Below are positions 38,401-53,400 of a stretch of 64,000 nucleotides of DNA, piece by piece. Every line of letters starts with the position of its first letter. The stretch's first letter is position 1. The position numbers were made by a program, and so were the translations under genes. The DNA is from Chrysoperla carnea (lineage: Eukaryota; Arthropoda; Insecta; Neuroptera; Chrysopidae), in NCBI RefSeq assembly GCF_905475395.1, contig NC_058339.1, positions 49,051,172 to 49,115,171 on the forward strand. Direction: 5' to 3'. Under the pieces are notes generated by a model. The model had not been told where the DNA came from. It did no database searches and worked only from the letters and a program-made list of their open reading frames with translations.

Positions 38401-41400
38401 ACTAAACGAGATAGGAAAAAATGCATAGTATTCTCTCGATCTCTATTTTTGAGACAAGTTCATTGGCGTCGAGCTTTAAGCAAAAGTTTGAGTTTTTGAC
38501 TTTTAAACTTATGTGAATAACGTCGTTGTTTGAAAAATTAAGAGAATATAACTTTGACATACTAAAGGCATTTTTTATAAAACGATCGGTTTTCGAGTTA
38601 TGATCCAAAGTTGTGTTTTTTTTTTTTTAAATTAGGAAGCATAGTTGGCTATGCCTTAGTTAAAACAGATTTGGTTTCCTTTTTTAAACCATGTATTACT
38701 TATTGGATCGCTTTTGGCCCATAAGCCCGAAATAGTGAAAAATCGAAAGTTATCAACCAACAGGGACATCAATTTGAATATTTAAATTAATTTGTTTTTT
38801 ATCTGGGATCTGATTCCACCTCACAATTTGAAATAGTGGACCCACTCTGTACCCACATAAGATTTTTTTGAATTCGATTATTTATTTCTAAAAAAATATC
38901 CAAATACATTAAAATTTACTATGATATGTGACGTAGTATTAAAAAGACCGCTAATAATTTTTATTTACTTTAAAAATTATTTGAATTTTTAAGTCAATCA
39001 AATCTGGTTAAGACAAACAAACATAAGTTATTTAAAATAATAAAATGCATACCATTTTTCGTTATGATGTTCATCAGACCCATTACCAGGATTCATAATT
39101 TTACACTTTTATATTATTATTATTTTATTATTAAAATATATAATAAATTATAATCTAATTTATAAATTAATTGGCAATTTGTCAATAAATAAAATATCAT
39201 TTAAACTTTATAAAAGTAATTTACACTTCACTCAACAAATAAATAATTATTTAAAAATAAATAAATTAATTTTATATCAATTTTTTATAAACATTTTATA
39301 AAAAGTTATTTCTTTTATACTTTTATCTAAAAATTTGTTTTAAAATTAATAATAATTTTTGAATCGATGTCTCATTGTTGAAGTTTTGATTGTTTGAACA
39401 CGACTATTTAGTTATAAAACTTATGACAACAATATTCATTACATATTTTAAAAGTTCAAGATGAAATATTTTGGCAATGATTTCAATATTGTCAAGTACT
39501 AGGTCTTCTATTTTTTATTTTTTTTCAAGCAAACGTAATAATATGAATTCTATGACAATGTTTTTGTTAAGGTAGGCACGTGTTATTAAATAAAATCCTC
39601 ATTCAATAATATTTTTTAAGAAAAACCGGAAGTGGTTGAAGTTTAAAAAACTATTACTTTACAGGGTGATATTCAAAAAATAAAGTGAGACAACAAAGAA
39701 GAAAAAAAACCATATGAATGAAAAATGCGAGATATATGGTGTCACACACAAAATCACTCAAAAACTTTTTTTATCTTACATTATCACAAAAATCGCAACA
39801 CACGTTTTTTTGTTTATGAATCTGCTTACTATACGATGGCATTTTTAAATATATTATAGACCGTCAGTTACCAACATGAAATTTTGAGCCGATAAAACCG
39901 CGTAAGAATATACAAACGTCGAATGTACAACCGAATTTTTCAAATATAGAATCGAACCACATATACACCGTGCACATCAACTGGATACTATAAATATACA
40001 GGATGTTCAGTTTTTATGCTTCACCCTCTTTTTTTTTCTTAGGATTTAATTCATGTATTTATTCATTTTCAACCGTTTCTTCTCCCACATCTTAGCAAAT
40101 GCAGCTTTCGATTTTCAGGTAGACCAATTTATATTTATTGCGCATTTTAAAAGTAATTAAGTTAACAACACTAAAATGTTTTTTCAAAATCGTTTATTTT
40201 TTTCGAAAGTTACGGCACATTTAAATATGAATATAAATATTCAAACTAACTCAATTTAATTGTTCAAATAACCGGACTAACTTGATGGTATCACGCGTCA
40301 ACCATAAGAATGGATTCATTTAAAAATTAAAAATCACATGCATGTAACGTGCTACCGTCGAAACAATCTTTTTCTTTCCTTGTGATTAATCAACAGCTGG
40401 ACGTTTAACACCACCGCTGTGATATGCCCGTTTATCTTTGTGCTTTGTCACCTCGCTAATTCATTTAAGGTGATAGGCACTAGTTATAGAAGATTTGTAT
40501 TTATGCTAGGTGCGAATAACATTTTTGACGGTTCTTAAGATTAGCTTAAGTCCATGCGGCAGATACGAAATACACTATTAAATTTGGTATAAGGAACTAA
40601 TACAATATAATAAAGTTTATTATTGATTAGAAAAGTATGAAGGGACACACCTTTGTGAAAATATTCGCGGACGATATTATTGAGTTGTGTTCGATTAATT
40701 TTTGTTATGTTGTGTAAAAGCACAAAGTTGTAGGTATAAGCCTATGTTAATTGTAATTAATGTCATCATTAATTGCATTGTACTTTGTAGTTGAAGAAAA
40801 TGTTTCTCGTAAAAATACCAATCGATAAAGAATCTCGTAAAAATACCAGTAGACAAAATGATAAAGAATCGTTAAAAATAATAAACAGCAAGATTCAATC
40901 AAAAAATATTTCATTCCAAGAAAATTTTTACAAGATTACTTTATTTCTGAAGAAAAATAAGTTAATGATTAAGTATATTTAATTCATGACAAGAAAAACT
41001 AAATTACCCTCAAAATTGACCTTGTAGTTAATAATTTAAGATAGTTTGTCAATATAAAAAATTGATTTATCACGACATCAACTTACGGATATTACTGACT
41101 GCATTAATGATGAAATACATAAATAGCTAAATTTAAAATTTAATAATTTAAATATTAATGAATGAAAATTTTATTTAAAAATAAGTACCTATCAATTAAT
41201 TATTGATACTTAAGTGGATTTATTATTCATTAATGATCGGTGAACACCTAATAGTCATGAAATTTAAGTATAATAAGACAGTTACATAAAAACAGATTAC
41301 GGTGTCTCATTTTCTTATGAGAAAGTAGACTATAATAAAGTTTGAAGAAGAAAGAAGAAATTTGATAGTCAACTGCGTGGATAACATATCAAGAAATTCG

Positions 41401-44400
41401 AATTAGATGTTTCTGTTTCTTAATCTTGAATATTCGAAGACCTAGTGCTAATTTTTTTATGGGCTCGACATTAGTATAATATAAATATTTATTATCTATG
41501 CTCGCCATATTCACTTGAACACTTTCGATTGGAAGAAAATTTTCATTGGATCATTAAAAAAAATAATTATCCAGTTATGAAATTTGGTAGGTATAATCTT
41601 AACATGAAAACGGGAAAACTGATTTCTAATTTTTTTAAAAACATTTTTGAGTTCCCTCCTCCGTTTTCATGCTAAAATTGTGCTTTCCAAATTTTATTAC
41701 ATTTGGATAATTATTTTTGGAGTCATATTAATCCATGCCCTTAAGATAAATATGTATAGTGAATAACGAAAAATAAGGCACATCGACCACATGACCAAAA
41801 ACCACGAAAACTAAAAGTCCGAGGTTCGATTCTCAGCCGATGTGTAATTTTTTCACTTTCCATTTATTTCTAAAATAGATTTATCACCATACTATACTAA
41901 CTTACGAATTGACTGCATTAAAATTTATTAAAAAAAAATTAATGAATAAAAATGTTATTTACAAATAGATAATTATTAATTATTAAAATATGCACTTATT
42001 GAATATTTATAAAAAATAATTGATTCTTGAACACTTTTAAATAATAATCACATAAATTAAAAACTAAAAACTGCACTAGATAAATAAATAGGATAAATAT
42101 TTATTAAAAAAAGTTTTAAGTACATTTAGTAGGTAAGTAAGTGAAGTAGATAGAATAGTTTCTGTGAATTTATATATATGTTAAAATAATAATAATTGTG
42201 TTAAATACGTTTTAAATGTTCTTAAAAAGCTAAATGACATATCATTATTAAGTAATTATTAGTGTTCTTATTTATTTATTTTTTAAATGTGATCATATAA
42301 TGAACGTAAAAAGAGGAAATTAACAAAAATATTTAGTACCTATAAGTTTAACCTTCCCTGATTGTACAAATACTTAAATAATAAATACCGGGTGGTCCAA
42401 GTTATAACATCAGTACATTATCAAATGGTAGGATAACGTTAACATTCACGTCGGGAAAACGTCCTCTCTGTTTACAAGCTTTAGAATTTTTGAAAAAGGA
42501 TATTAATGTTATGAAAACGGCTGCGTAGAAGAATTGGAAATTTGGCACGCAATACCCAAAGTATAGATAGGGCATCATAAGACGTTGTTGTATTTGCAGT
42601 AAAATGAGTGGCACAATAATTGTTTCTGTAAAGCGGATCATAACACAATCATATCTCACTCGCTGGTTTTTGTAATTTATCCTCATAAGCCTATAATAAG
42701 AAATGATTTTTGGCTCATACCGTCAAATTGCATCTTTAACTGAGTGATAAGTGTATTGATTATTATCTATAACTTGGATAACCCTGTATAATTTTTAATA
42801 TGTAAAAAATTTCAGTGATATTTAAAAAATCTTTTGTAAATTCTTTTAAAGCATTTGAACATAATAAGAGTAACTGTTTAAATATCCTGTATATGCTATT
42901 TAAACTGTTTATCATTATTAATATTGTTGAAAGATTAAACAAAAGACATTCCCCCCCTCCTCTTTTTTAAATTGATTGTACCGAAATCATACGGTTCAAT
43001 GTCAATGAATTTTGTATTATTTTCACCCAAAACAAATGGAATTGATAGAATTTGAACATATGAACTTAAATTATTCCGTTCTTATCCGTTATATTCGCAT
43101 TTTTTTCTTTTTGTTATAAATATTATGTGTACAGGATATTCAGAATTATGCGGCACAATTTTACGAGCTTTTATTTAATTTCATCTGTCAGTCAATGAAT
43201 TGTTTTCACTTGTTTAGACATGTGTTCTATCGCTCGAAAAAACCGGAAAAGTTTATATAAACATATTTCTCAACTTTAAATAATACATAATGTCTCGATT
43301 ATAGATAGCTATTATCGAGGTGACATGCAATAAATAAGCCATACAGTTAAAGAAAATAACTTACTTAATGGCTATAAATCGGAAGATTGTAGTGACCCTT
43401 TAGTAGGTTCACAATTCTAAAATAACGCAGCGTAATTCAGATACAACCTGTTAATATTAGGGTATCAATTTATTTAGTTTAAAATTACTTAGTAAGCTCA
43501 TTATAAATTCTGATATCAAATACGTATATTTATGTTTAATCATAACTTTTCTTGAATAAATTAGTAAAAGTTTGGTAACTGCATTTAAGTTGGCGTTATA
43601 CCCAGCAGGAAATTTTCCATAGAAAATTTGAACTAATTAAAATTACGATTATTATTTGGTGATGTTATTAAAAGTAAACATAACAAAAACCTAATTTAAG
43701 TTATCCCATACAGTTTGTTTTTACAAACTATCAAATTATTAACACAATTAACATCAGGTTTTAAAAATAAATTCATTAGCACAATTGTGTTAATATCAGA
43801 AAAATAATAATCATTTTAACATTTTGTCATTATTTATTTGTCAGATTTTTTCAAATACTAATTTTGATGGCTGAAAATAGAAACAACGACTTGTAGCATC
43901 GAGAAGTTTATGACATAAACGTTATAAAATTCTCGGAAAACCAAGCTTTTAATCTGTGTGGGCGGGAAATGCTTCGGTTATTTAAATATCACAAAGTATA
44001 ATATAGTAGGTATTTGAAATCCAGAAATTTTTAGGTATATTCCAATCAGAAGTCATTTTCCAAAAAGTGAAAACTAGAAGGAATAGTCCTACATCCAAAA
44101 TTTCAACATTCTGCGATCAATTTGGGTTATTTGGGATATATAGAAAAGCGGAAAATCAACAGCGTATTTGTTTGTGATAATTATCCTTTTTTGCTTTGCG
44201 AGTAATAACTCTCGGATTCGAATTCCAGTGAGATCATTTAATTTTTTTTGTTAATTTTTAATTTTTTCAAATTTTTCGTTTTCTTTCCGAAATAAAAATT
44301 AAAATACATAAAAATTAAAAAGGAATTTAAATTAGTGTAAAGACGGAATTTGTTAAAATAATTAGGAGAATAAAAGAATACAAATTAAGAAAAGAAAAAC

Positions 44401-47400
44401 AATTAAATTTTCATAGAACCATCGATTTAAATAGATAAATGAAGAATAATTACAATTATTTAACAAAACGACTAAATGAAATTTTACTTCCATGAGTTAC
44501 GAAGATTTGAAGCTATTTGATTTAAACGAGGTAAGTTCGCATTCACCGGGGAAATTTTTTTAGCTCAATTTTGCAAAGCGCACCGGATAAGAATCTGATC
44601 CGAATTCCTTTTTTAAAATTTTTCTTCACGCAAATGAATTTTATTGTAGGTTTTTGCGCCATTTTACACAAAAAGATCTGCTTTTATTTTTTCGTAAGGT
44701 TGGTTTGATTTTTCGAGCTGCAAATAATTTCTAATGTTCAAAAAATTACATTTTTCAGTTTCGAAGTTGAAAACAATTGAATAAAAAATGAATGTTTTGA
44801 TTTGGTCAAAATTTGTAATCTTTCCTAATACTTTCAAAAAACCTCAGATTAATTACGGAGTGATACATTCTAAACTTTTCATTTTTTTGAACAATTACAT
44901 TATTCTTGTTTAGAAACATTTCTCGAAAGACTAAGCAAAAAAATTGAATAGAAAAATTTTACCCCCGCGAATGCGAACTTATCTTCTTATCCACATTATT
45001 CGAAACAAATTTATGAACTCATCAAGATTATATCGAAGATAAGTTATCGAAAAATAGGATTAGTTTTTGTATCATCTTAAAACCAAGCATATAAGTTAAA
45101 TACTGGGACAAAACGTTTCTATTTTTTTTTTTTGAGGAATTCATTAAGTTTATTTTTTGCAAACAAAACGGAAGTTATGTGATTACTTCGCTCATAATTT
45201 TTTAAAATAACTTTATTAATTCTGTAATTTAAAATTGTTTTAGCTAAAACATTATATAAGAAATGTAACAATTTTAATTTACCGCCAACAGCTGTTTCTA
45301 AAACAATACAAAACTCTCTTTTTAATTACTTTTTTTAAACACTTGTAGGTAGTTCCTATAACTTTATAATACAATAGTAATATATTTCGCTTGAAATGGT
45401 ACGATTGTGTTGATAAAAGCTCATTCGATCGATAATTAACTGAGTTTTCTTAATGTATTAATTGTATTTGTGACCTTTGGCAAACTGTTTTTGAATGACT
45501 TTTCTCGAAACTTAAACGAATTAGTTTTAATCATTTTGTTTCAATTACTATTATAATAAATAAGGTCAAGAATTTGATATTTATTTGCTAGGAATGTATT
45601 TACATTTTTATAAATACATAGTTGGAATGTTTCAGGTAATTAAAATAATTTTTTTTGTCTCCCGATATGCAAAATATAATGCTTGTTGAATCAAATATTA
45701 CCATTTACTCCAAATGTTTTGATTAACGAATATTTATCGGAGCTTTTTTAAGTTATGAAAAATCCTTACCCCTACACTCAAAATTTAAAAGAAAAATGTC
45801 TTTTCTCATCATCTTTTGTTAGATATTTTCTCGTTTCGAATTTTATTTTCTCGATCTGTTTGTTTTCTTTCTCTATAATAAAGATTCCAATACAACAATA
45901 AATTATGATAATATTGGGGAAATATATGTATAGTATGTATAGGGTTTAACCTCCGTTTTTCCGATATCTATCCATAACAGAGGCCACCCACATCATTATT
46001 CTTAATCTTTTATTCTATTTTTAAACTACATACATACGTAAAATTAAATTTTTTATGTGGGTACAGTCGGTTACTTCGTTCTTGTCCAAGCGACGGCATT
46101 GCGATCAAGTTACCGCCCTATTAATTATAATTATAATAGATAAGACTGCCGCTGCCTGGACCCACAACCACCCAATCAGTAGCCAAACGAGTACAGTAGA
46201 TTCCGCTTTAACTCGCACGGCCACCGAGTCGGTTAATATTGGGGAAATGAAAAGTTTTTTTTTTTTGATAAACATATTTTTTTAGAGAATTCTTATTAAT
46301 TTTGGAATCTGAAATCTTTTTGAAACAAACTTTTTATTTTTGTTTGAAGTTGATTTAAAATGCTTGCAAATTTTCTAAAAACTGACCCACCTAGCTTAAG
46401 TGCCTAAAGATTGTGTTAAAGATCGGTGGAGAAATATACGATTATTCACCTCAAAACATTATATAACTAAAAAAAGAAAACAAACAGTAAGTATACCGAG
46501 TGTCTCAGACTGCCGGTAACCCTCTTTTATATTTAAAATCCAAAATAATATGTAGTTGAATGTAAAACTTGGATTCTTTTATGAGAATAACGAATAACGC
46601 CTATAACGAATCTATTGAGCATGTTTTCAATACAATTTTAAATACATTGTATCTCTATCAGCAACGGGAATAAGTATTTGAAAGAAAAACCTAACGATGT
46701 TTCGATGAATGTAAAACTTATTACCTGCTGTTAATAATAAATTGGCAAAGTTGGATCGATTAAACACGTTTAACAGTTTCCTATTCCCAATAAAATTACC
46801 TTACTCAGACTCGTTTTCGTAAAGGGCCTTTGTTCGAAAATTTTTTTATTGCTTCTCATTTCAAAATCGTTATCCAGCCAAAACATCGTGTGAAATCAAT
46901 TTTTGGATAACACCAATCACTTCGAAAATATGAAGGATTTAAGATTAAGAATAAAGTTTTATATGTAATCTCTATGAGAATATCGGAAAATGACGTCACT
47001 GACCTATATCTCCTCTTTTTTCCCTCTTTTTTTTAAATTAGGAATTTTAAACGCTCATATTTTGCGTACTTCTAAAGATTTTGAAAAGGAAATCGATTTT
47101 AATTTTGATTGAAGTAAGACCTTCTCGTGCATTTTCATATGTTAATGAAAGATACATTGAAATCGACTTCAGGGCAGGGGCCTAATCAGTTTTTTTTTTT
47201 AAAATAAAATAAACTAAAACTCTTGTGGGAACAGTTTTTTTTTTAAAAACGCATAGCTGAAATCGATTTAAAAACTTTCTATTTTACAATAAATTTCTAG
47301 TATTCATTTTTTAAAAAATGTTTCTAGCAAAAGTTTTTAGTTATTTTATATTTATAACGAACTAATTTTAAGTGTGGTTCTTTCTCTTACGAACGAGTCT

Positions 47401-50400
47401 GCGATAAGCCACAGGAAGCTGAGAACATATATAATCGATCCTACATGCTCGACTTACTGATATACGATTTCAAATTTCACATTCGCAGAACATTTTGCGT
47501 TTTAAACGATGTGTATAAATTGTCTGAGCACCCGGTTTACAAATTGAAATATTAGTCATAACAATGTAGATACATGTGTTGATATCGAAAATAAAACTAT
47601 TCACGTGAACAACTAATTACGTATGCCAATAGATGAATAGGACTGTGAAATTTTATTACATACAGCCAATTATTATTAGACAGACACAGTGAAATTTTTC
47701 GATAGTATGTTCAAAGTGTGATTATTTTATCACTTAGAATATAATAGTAATCAATGCCAAGAATCAAGATTGTAAAAGAATTGAAGGTTATTCGTATAAA
47801 GAAGTCAAAGTAGAAAGGAATACGTTTGTAGATAGTCAAATGTATGATCAGCATTAGTTTTAAGGTCGAGAATAAATTATTGTTATGGATTATTTGTATA
47901 CAAGTGTTTACAAAATTTAAAAAAACTGTCTTAATATCCTTAATTAGTCGAGCACAGCGGGTTTTTTTGGTTGTTTTCAATAATATATTAAGGTTTTAAC
48001 TTTAATTTAAATAGTTTTTGTTTAATGTCCACCGACTAGTTTTGAAGAAATCTATGAAAACATAACCTCCATCTACAGTTTTCCCATAAGGCAAATGTTA
48101 AATAGGCGTACTTTTGAAGCTATTTATATATTTAATTAATCGGGAAATTCCCGCAAAAATTATCCTAATTCATTTAGATTTAGTCCAACTTCCTAAAAAA
48201 AAAATCAAGCCTTTCCTTCAAAATTGCCATGGCTCTCGTACATCCTTAAGGCGAACAACTTGAAAAAATCGAAAAAATCATAAAAAATTGTATGTTTCAG
48301 AATTTTAGGAAACTTGGTAGGTTTCATTTAACGATTGGATAAGTAGTTTTTGAGATATCGCATAAAATCCTGTAGCAAAAGCTATAATTTCGGAGTTATT
48401 TTGAAAAATACTTAACCCATCAAATGGGCTGAATGTTTTTGTTCCTAAGATTTTTAAATTTTAAGTACTGTATTATTGGTATCATGGTTAGAGACGTTAT
48501 TTGTTAAAATAATAGCCTTACTTTTTGGAGGGGAATATTGTGCCGATAGCTGTTTTCTAAATTCACACTTAGTTTAAGAATGGCTTAAAAGTTACTTACC
48601 TTTTCCTTCGATTTTTTCTTCCAGTAGGACCATCATCTACTTTTCCATTACCAACACCATTATCATCCGAATGTTCTGGTATATCCGATATACATCCAGT
48701 AATAAATTGTACACGTTTATCAGGTGGTGACCCTAACACAGGACTATCGCTACCAATCTGTAAGACCTCTGAACCAGAACTGAATATCTCATCTTCTGGT
48801 ACATTTGTTGCAGTTTCTGATGACGTTCCACCACCATCGGGGCTGGTTAATATTGGTGTAATAACGCTAATTGGTGGTGATGATGTGATACCATCACCAC
48901 CAACGCCCCCGTCTGTTGTTGAGAATGATAGTAATGATTGTTGCTGTTGTGAATGTTGTTGTAAATTAAACGATGGACTATCTTGTACAGATTGTTCAGA
49001 TTCACTTAATTGTGGTGATGTGATGCGACGTTTCATTGAGCGTGAATGTATTGCTTTTAATGGTGCATGCATATGTGGGTAGCTCTTCTTGCGATGAACT
49101 GGAAAAGAAAATCAAATTATTAGTTAAATGAAATGAAAATAAAAACTAATACGCCAGTCAAATTACAAAAAAAATCGTAAGACGCGATCTAAAGGTGATT
49201 TTTTGGTATGTTATTTGGACCCCTTAGAAAAGTGTAAAAAAATATTTTGCAAGCAAAAAAAAAAAAAAAAAATTGAGCATTTGACTTTGAGCTTTTGACA
49301 ATTGTTACTGTTATCATTTTTAAAGTATATTAAATTTGAAACAATTGAAGCCAACCCACAGCTCCGTATGTCTTATAGTTTTTGAGATATGTTGCTTAAA
49401 ATATTTACATGGTTTTCAGTAATATTAAAATTTTGAGTTTTGCTTATGTTAACATTTTTCGTAATCATCATTGTTTCCTCGAGAGAGGGCAAAAATGTTT
49501 TCTAGAAAACGCTTCAAAAACTAGAAAATTTTGCGAAAACTTTTGTTTTTTCTCTAATTTAGTGATACAAAATAGCTTTGTACCCAATTCCGGGAATAGA
49601 AGTACATCATCAGGATATACACTTAACGTAAATTAAAAATATATGTTTATCTAATGTAAGAAATTTTTGGAAGTAATTTAATGTTATAAAATGCATACAA
49701 AAATATTCGTTATTAGCTTAGTTAAATTCATTGAAACTATTATTCAATTTTCATTCTTTTAAGGCTGTTCTAGCACTGTGGGCATATCGACGGAAAATTC
49801 TTGAAAAGTATAACCCAAATTTAGTAGCATTACATACTTGATTTATCAAATCTGGATAAAATTTGGATGTGATAGAGAAAAATTAAATTTTTTGGATTCC
49901 GATGACGTCACAAAGTTAAAAAATTTGATTTTTTTGATAATACAGGCAAATTTGATCTGATCTTACTGGAATTTTTTTTGAAACCCACTAATTTTTTGCC
50001 ATACTTTCCAGCTGTGATGTAAGTTTTTCGCTAGTTATCACTTATTTGGTTCATTCCGGGACCAGGACTCCACATTCTTGAAATCTATTAGAGCTAGGTT
50101 AATTTTGATATCAAATTTGAAAAGAACGTCCCAAATTTAGTAGGATTACATACTTGGTTTATCAAAATTGGATAAAATTTGGATTTGATAGAGCAAAATT
50201 AAATTTTTTGGATTCCGATGACGTCACAAAGTTAAAAAATTTGATTTTTTTGATAACACAGGCAAATTTGATCTGATCTTACTGGAATTTTTTTTGAAAC
50301 CCACTAATTTTGGGCCATAATTTCCAGCTGTGATGTAAGTTTTTCGCTAGTTATCACTTATTTGCTTCATTCCGGGACCAGGACTCCACATTCTTGAAAT

Positions 50401-53400
50401 TTATTAGAGCTAGGTTAATTTTGATAACAAATTTGAAAAGAACGTCCCAAATTTAGTAGGATTATATACTTGGTTTATCAAAATTGGATAAAATTTAGAT
50501 TTGATAGAGCAAAATTAAACTTTTTGGATTCCGATGACGTCACAAAGTTAAAAAATTTGATTTTTTTGATAACACAGGCAAATTTGATCTGATCTTACTG
50601 GAATTTTTTTTGAAACCCACTAATTTTGGGCCATAATTTCCAGCTGTGATGTAAGTTTTTCGCTAGTTATCACTTATTTGCTTCATTCCGGGACCAGGAC
50701 TCCACATTCTTGAAATTTATTAGAGCTAGGTTAATTTTGATAACAAATTTGAAAAGAACGTCCCAAATTTAGTAGGATTATATACTTGGTTTATCAAAAT
50801 TGGATAAAATTTAGATTTGATAGAGCAAAATTAAACTTTTTGGATTCCGATGACGTCACAAAGTTTAAAAATTTGATTTTTTTGATAACACAGGCAAATT
50901 TGATCTGATCTTACTGGAATTTTTTTGAAACCCACTAATTTTGGGCCATAATTTCCAGCTGTGATGTAAGTTTTTCGCTAGTTATCACTTATTTGCTTCA
51001 TTCCGATACCAGGACTCCACATTCTTGAAATCTATTAGAGCTAGGTTAATTTTGATAACAAATTTGAAAAGAACGTCCCAAATTTAGTAGGATTATATAC
51101 TTGGTTTATCAAAATTGGATAAAATTTGGATTTGATAGACCAAAATTAAATTTTTTGGATTCCGATGACGTCACAAAGTTAAAAAATTTGATTTTTTTGA
51201 TAACACAGGCAAATTTGATCTGATCTTACTGGAATTTTTTTTGAAACCCACTAATTTTGGGCCATAATTTCCAGCTGTGATGTAAGTTTTTCGCTAGTTA
51301 TCACTTATTTGCTTCATTCCGGGACCAGGACTCCACATTCTTGAAGTTTATTAGAGCTAGGTTAATTTTGATAACAAATTTGAAAAGAACGTCCCAAATT
51401 TAGTAGGATTATATACTTGGTTTATCAAAATTGGATAAAATTTGGATTTGATAGAGCAAAATTAAATTTTTTGGATTCCGATGACGTCACAAAGTTAAAA
51501 AATTTGATTTTTTTGATAACACAGGCAAATTTGATCTGATCTTACTGGAATTTTTTTTGAAACCCACTAATTTTGCACAAGCAAATTTGATCCGATCTAA
51601 TTGGAATTCTTTTCGATACCCACTAATTTTGGGTAAAACCAATCACCTTGAGCTAAAATGTAAAAAGATACTGCAAACCACCCTTGTAGTGCTGGCCTCC
51701 ACCCTTATCTACGAGAAATTTTTCTGCTTGAAGCTGCAACGGTAGTTAAGTTTGGAGATATGGGGCTTATGGGAAGTCAAAGAAGCAATTGGCAATCGAG
51801 CGTTGAATGGCCATTGAGACTGGTGAGAGCATTTAATGTATAAAAAGGGTTTCAAATGTTCCCAAAAGTTTTTGTTTCATTGCCAGACAGAATGTATTTA
51901 AACAACACTGACGAGCATCAAGAATTAGCCAAGTTTAATATGGCTATCTTTAGCTTACGCATTTTACGCAAGGGCGATGACCATACACATTAGTCTTTAT
52001 TTTAGTTTAGATTTTGACAGTTATTTGGTCAGTTTGATTGGCTGAAAAGCAGTGAGAAGTAAAAATGTGTGCGGTAATAAACTATTTATTCCACGCAAAA
52101 ATGGGTGGAGTAAGTAGTTCTTATCTCACGGGCGTATATAAACGTTTGACAATATACTGTGTTCATTTCAATACAAATTGAAATTAAATGAAACAATCTA
52201 TCTGTTTGTTGCAAAGCAGAAAGAAAACAGAGTGTAATACTGATCATGAAGAATATATTATTATTGTGTCATTGGATGGCTTTATGGAAAATAGACGACA
52301 ACAAGCTAAGCTAATCTTATTGCGACAATCGTGATGGTATTGTGATCACAAACAAAATACTTTATTAGTATACATGTATTATTATTATTTTATATATATG
52401 CTTTGATAGATTTTTTTCTACTTGCAAAACAAAAGAAAATGAAAATAAATACGAGAATAGATACTTAGAACAATATTAGTTCAGTCCTTTTTATACATAG
52501 AAGAACATGTTTTATGTATGTAGAAATTGAATAAAAAAAACACTACTTTATTACGTGTAGTAGGAATATCAAAACATTCATTGGTGTTCATCAATATTAT
52601 AAAGCACCGGTCAAATGCGAGCCGAACGGGCGTATCGACGCACAATGGAGTATTTATATCAAATTTCTGGACAAAATATAATGAAGGAGTTTTTATGGTC
52701 AAAACTGAATCAAAAGACTATTTAGATACAAAATACCTTTTATTTGACAATAATAATAATAAAAAATTTTTAGTCGTATTGGTCTTTAATTATTGCTTTT
52801 CTTTTTCAATTTTTTCTAATTCTGGACCACTTTTTGTCTTATCTATGCTTGCTTTTGTTTCCACGTAATGTGATTTTATAATTATAAGTTACAAAGTTTC
52901 ACTGAAAAACTGTTTGCTCCTTTTTTTGCTTTAAGCTATCTTAATATATCTTTATTTAGTTTTAAAAGAAGCTCGCGCAAAATTTATTTTCATAAACATG
53001 AAATAGAAATACTTAAACTTTGCTTTGTTTGCTCGACAAAATCTGATAGAAACAAAAAGCTTTGAGTATGATAAATTTAATGAAAAAAATTACTTTTTTA
53101 ACGGCAAATTTTTAATTATATTAATAAAGAGATAACAAATTTTAATTATATTATAATTTAACCTTCGTTTTCAATATAAAAACAAATCCTTACTTAATTG
53201 CACTAACAAACACAATAAACGTAAATTGAATGACACGTTAAATCGAAGGCGACAACAATAATAACATGCATCCGTAAGAGCAGATAGATTGTGATTTACA
53301 AAACAGGCGGAGGACGAGGTTGAGGTAACTCAAGTGGCCGGTTGATGATGAAGTGGTTATCTCACTACACCCATAAACAATTTTCAAAACAAAAGAGTTG

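Larger units (their letters stand above)
32554..48599 (-). other. 16-kb intron with an internal candidate first exon
   Basis: Holds the candidate alternative first exon (39053-39096), two family A copies, one copy of the hairpin repeat, a 17-C run and a possible SINE; these are listed separately. The remaining stretches (32.6-35.2, 38.4-39.0, 39.1-46.0 and 46.3-48.6 kb) are AT-rich with no further exon I can support. A less AT-rich zone at about 40.26-40.48 kb could be promoter or 5' UTR for the alternative exon. Confidence 0.6.

Noticed and set aside
41779..41844. tRNA-like segment with matching 7-bp ends (CACATCG / CGATGTG) and a GGTTCGATTCTC word
   Set aside because: No D-arm or anticodon arm can be drawn, and the T-stem pairs poorly; at best a decayed tRNA-derived repeat.
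44193..44245. B-box-like CGGATTCGAATTCC
   Set aside because: No A box or tRNA fold upstream; an isolated palindromic word.
49785..51576. CRISPR array
   Set aside because: The 316-bp units are contiguous with no unique spacers, in an insect intron; it is a tandem repeat.
52527..52868. 113-codon plus-strand frame
   Set aside because: Overlaps repeat-like sequence, has no family resemblance and ends in AT-driven Phe/Ser codons.
53290..53345. Less AT-rich patch as an extra anion exchanger exon
   Set aside because: No frame with acceptor and donor of the required phase could be found.
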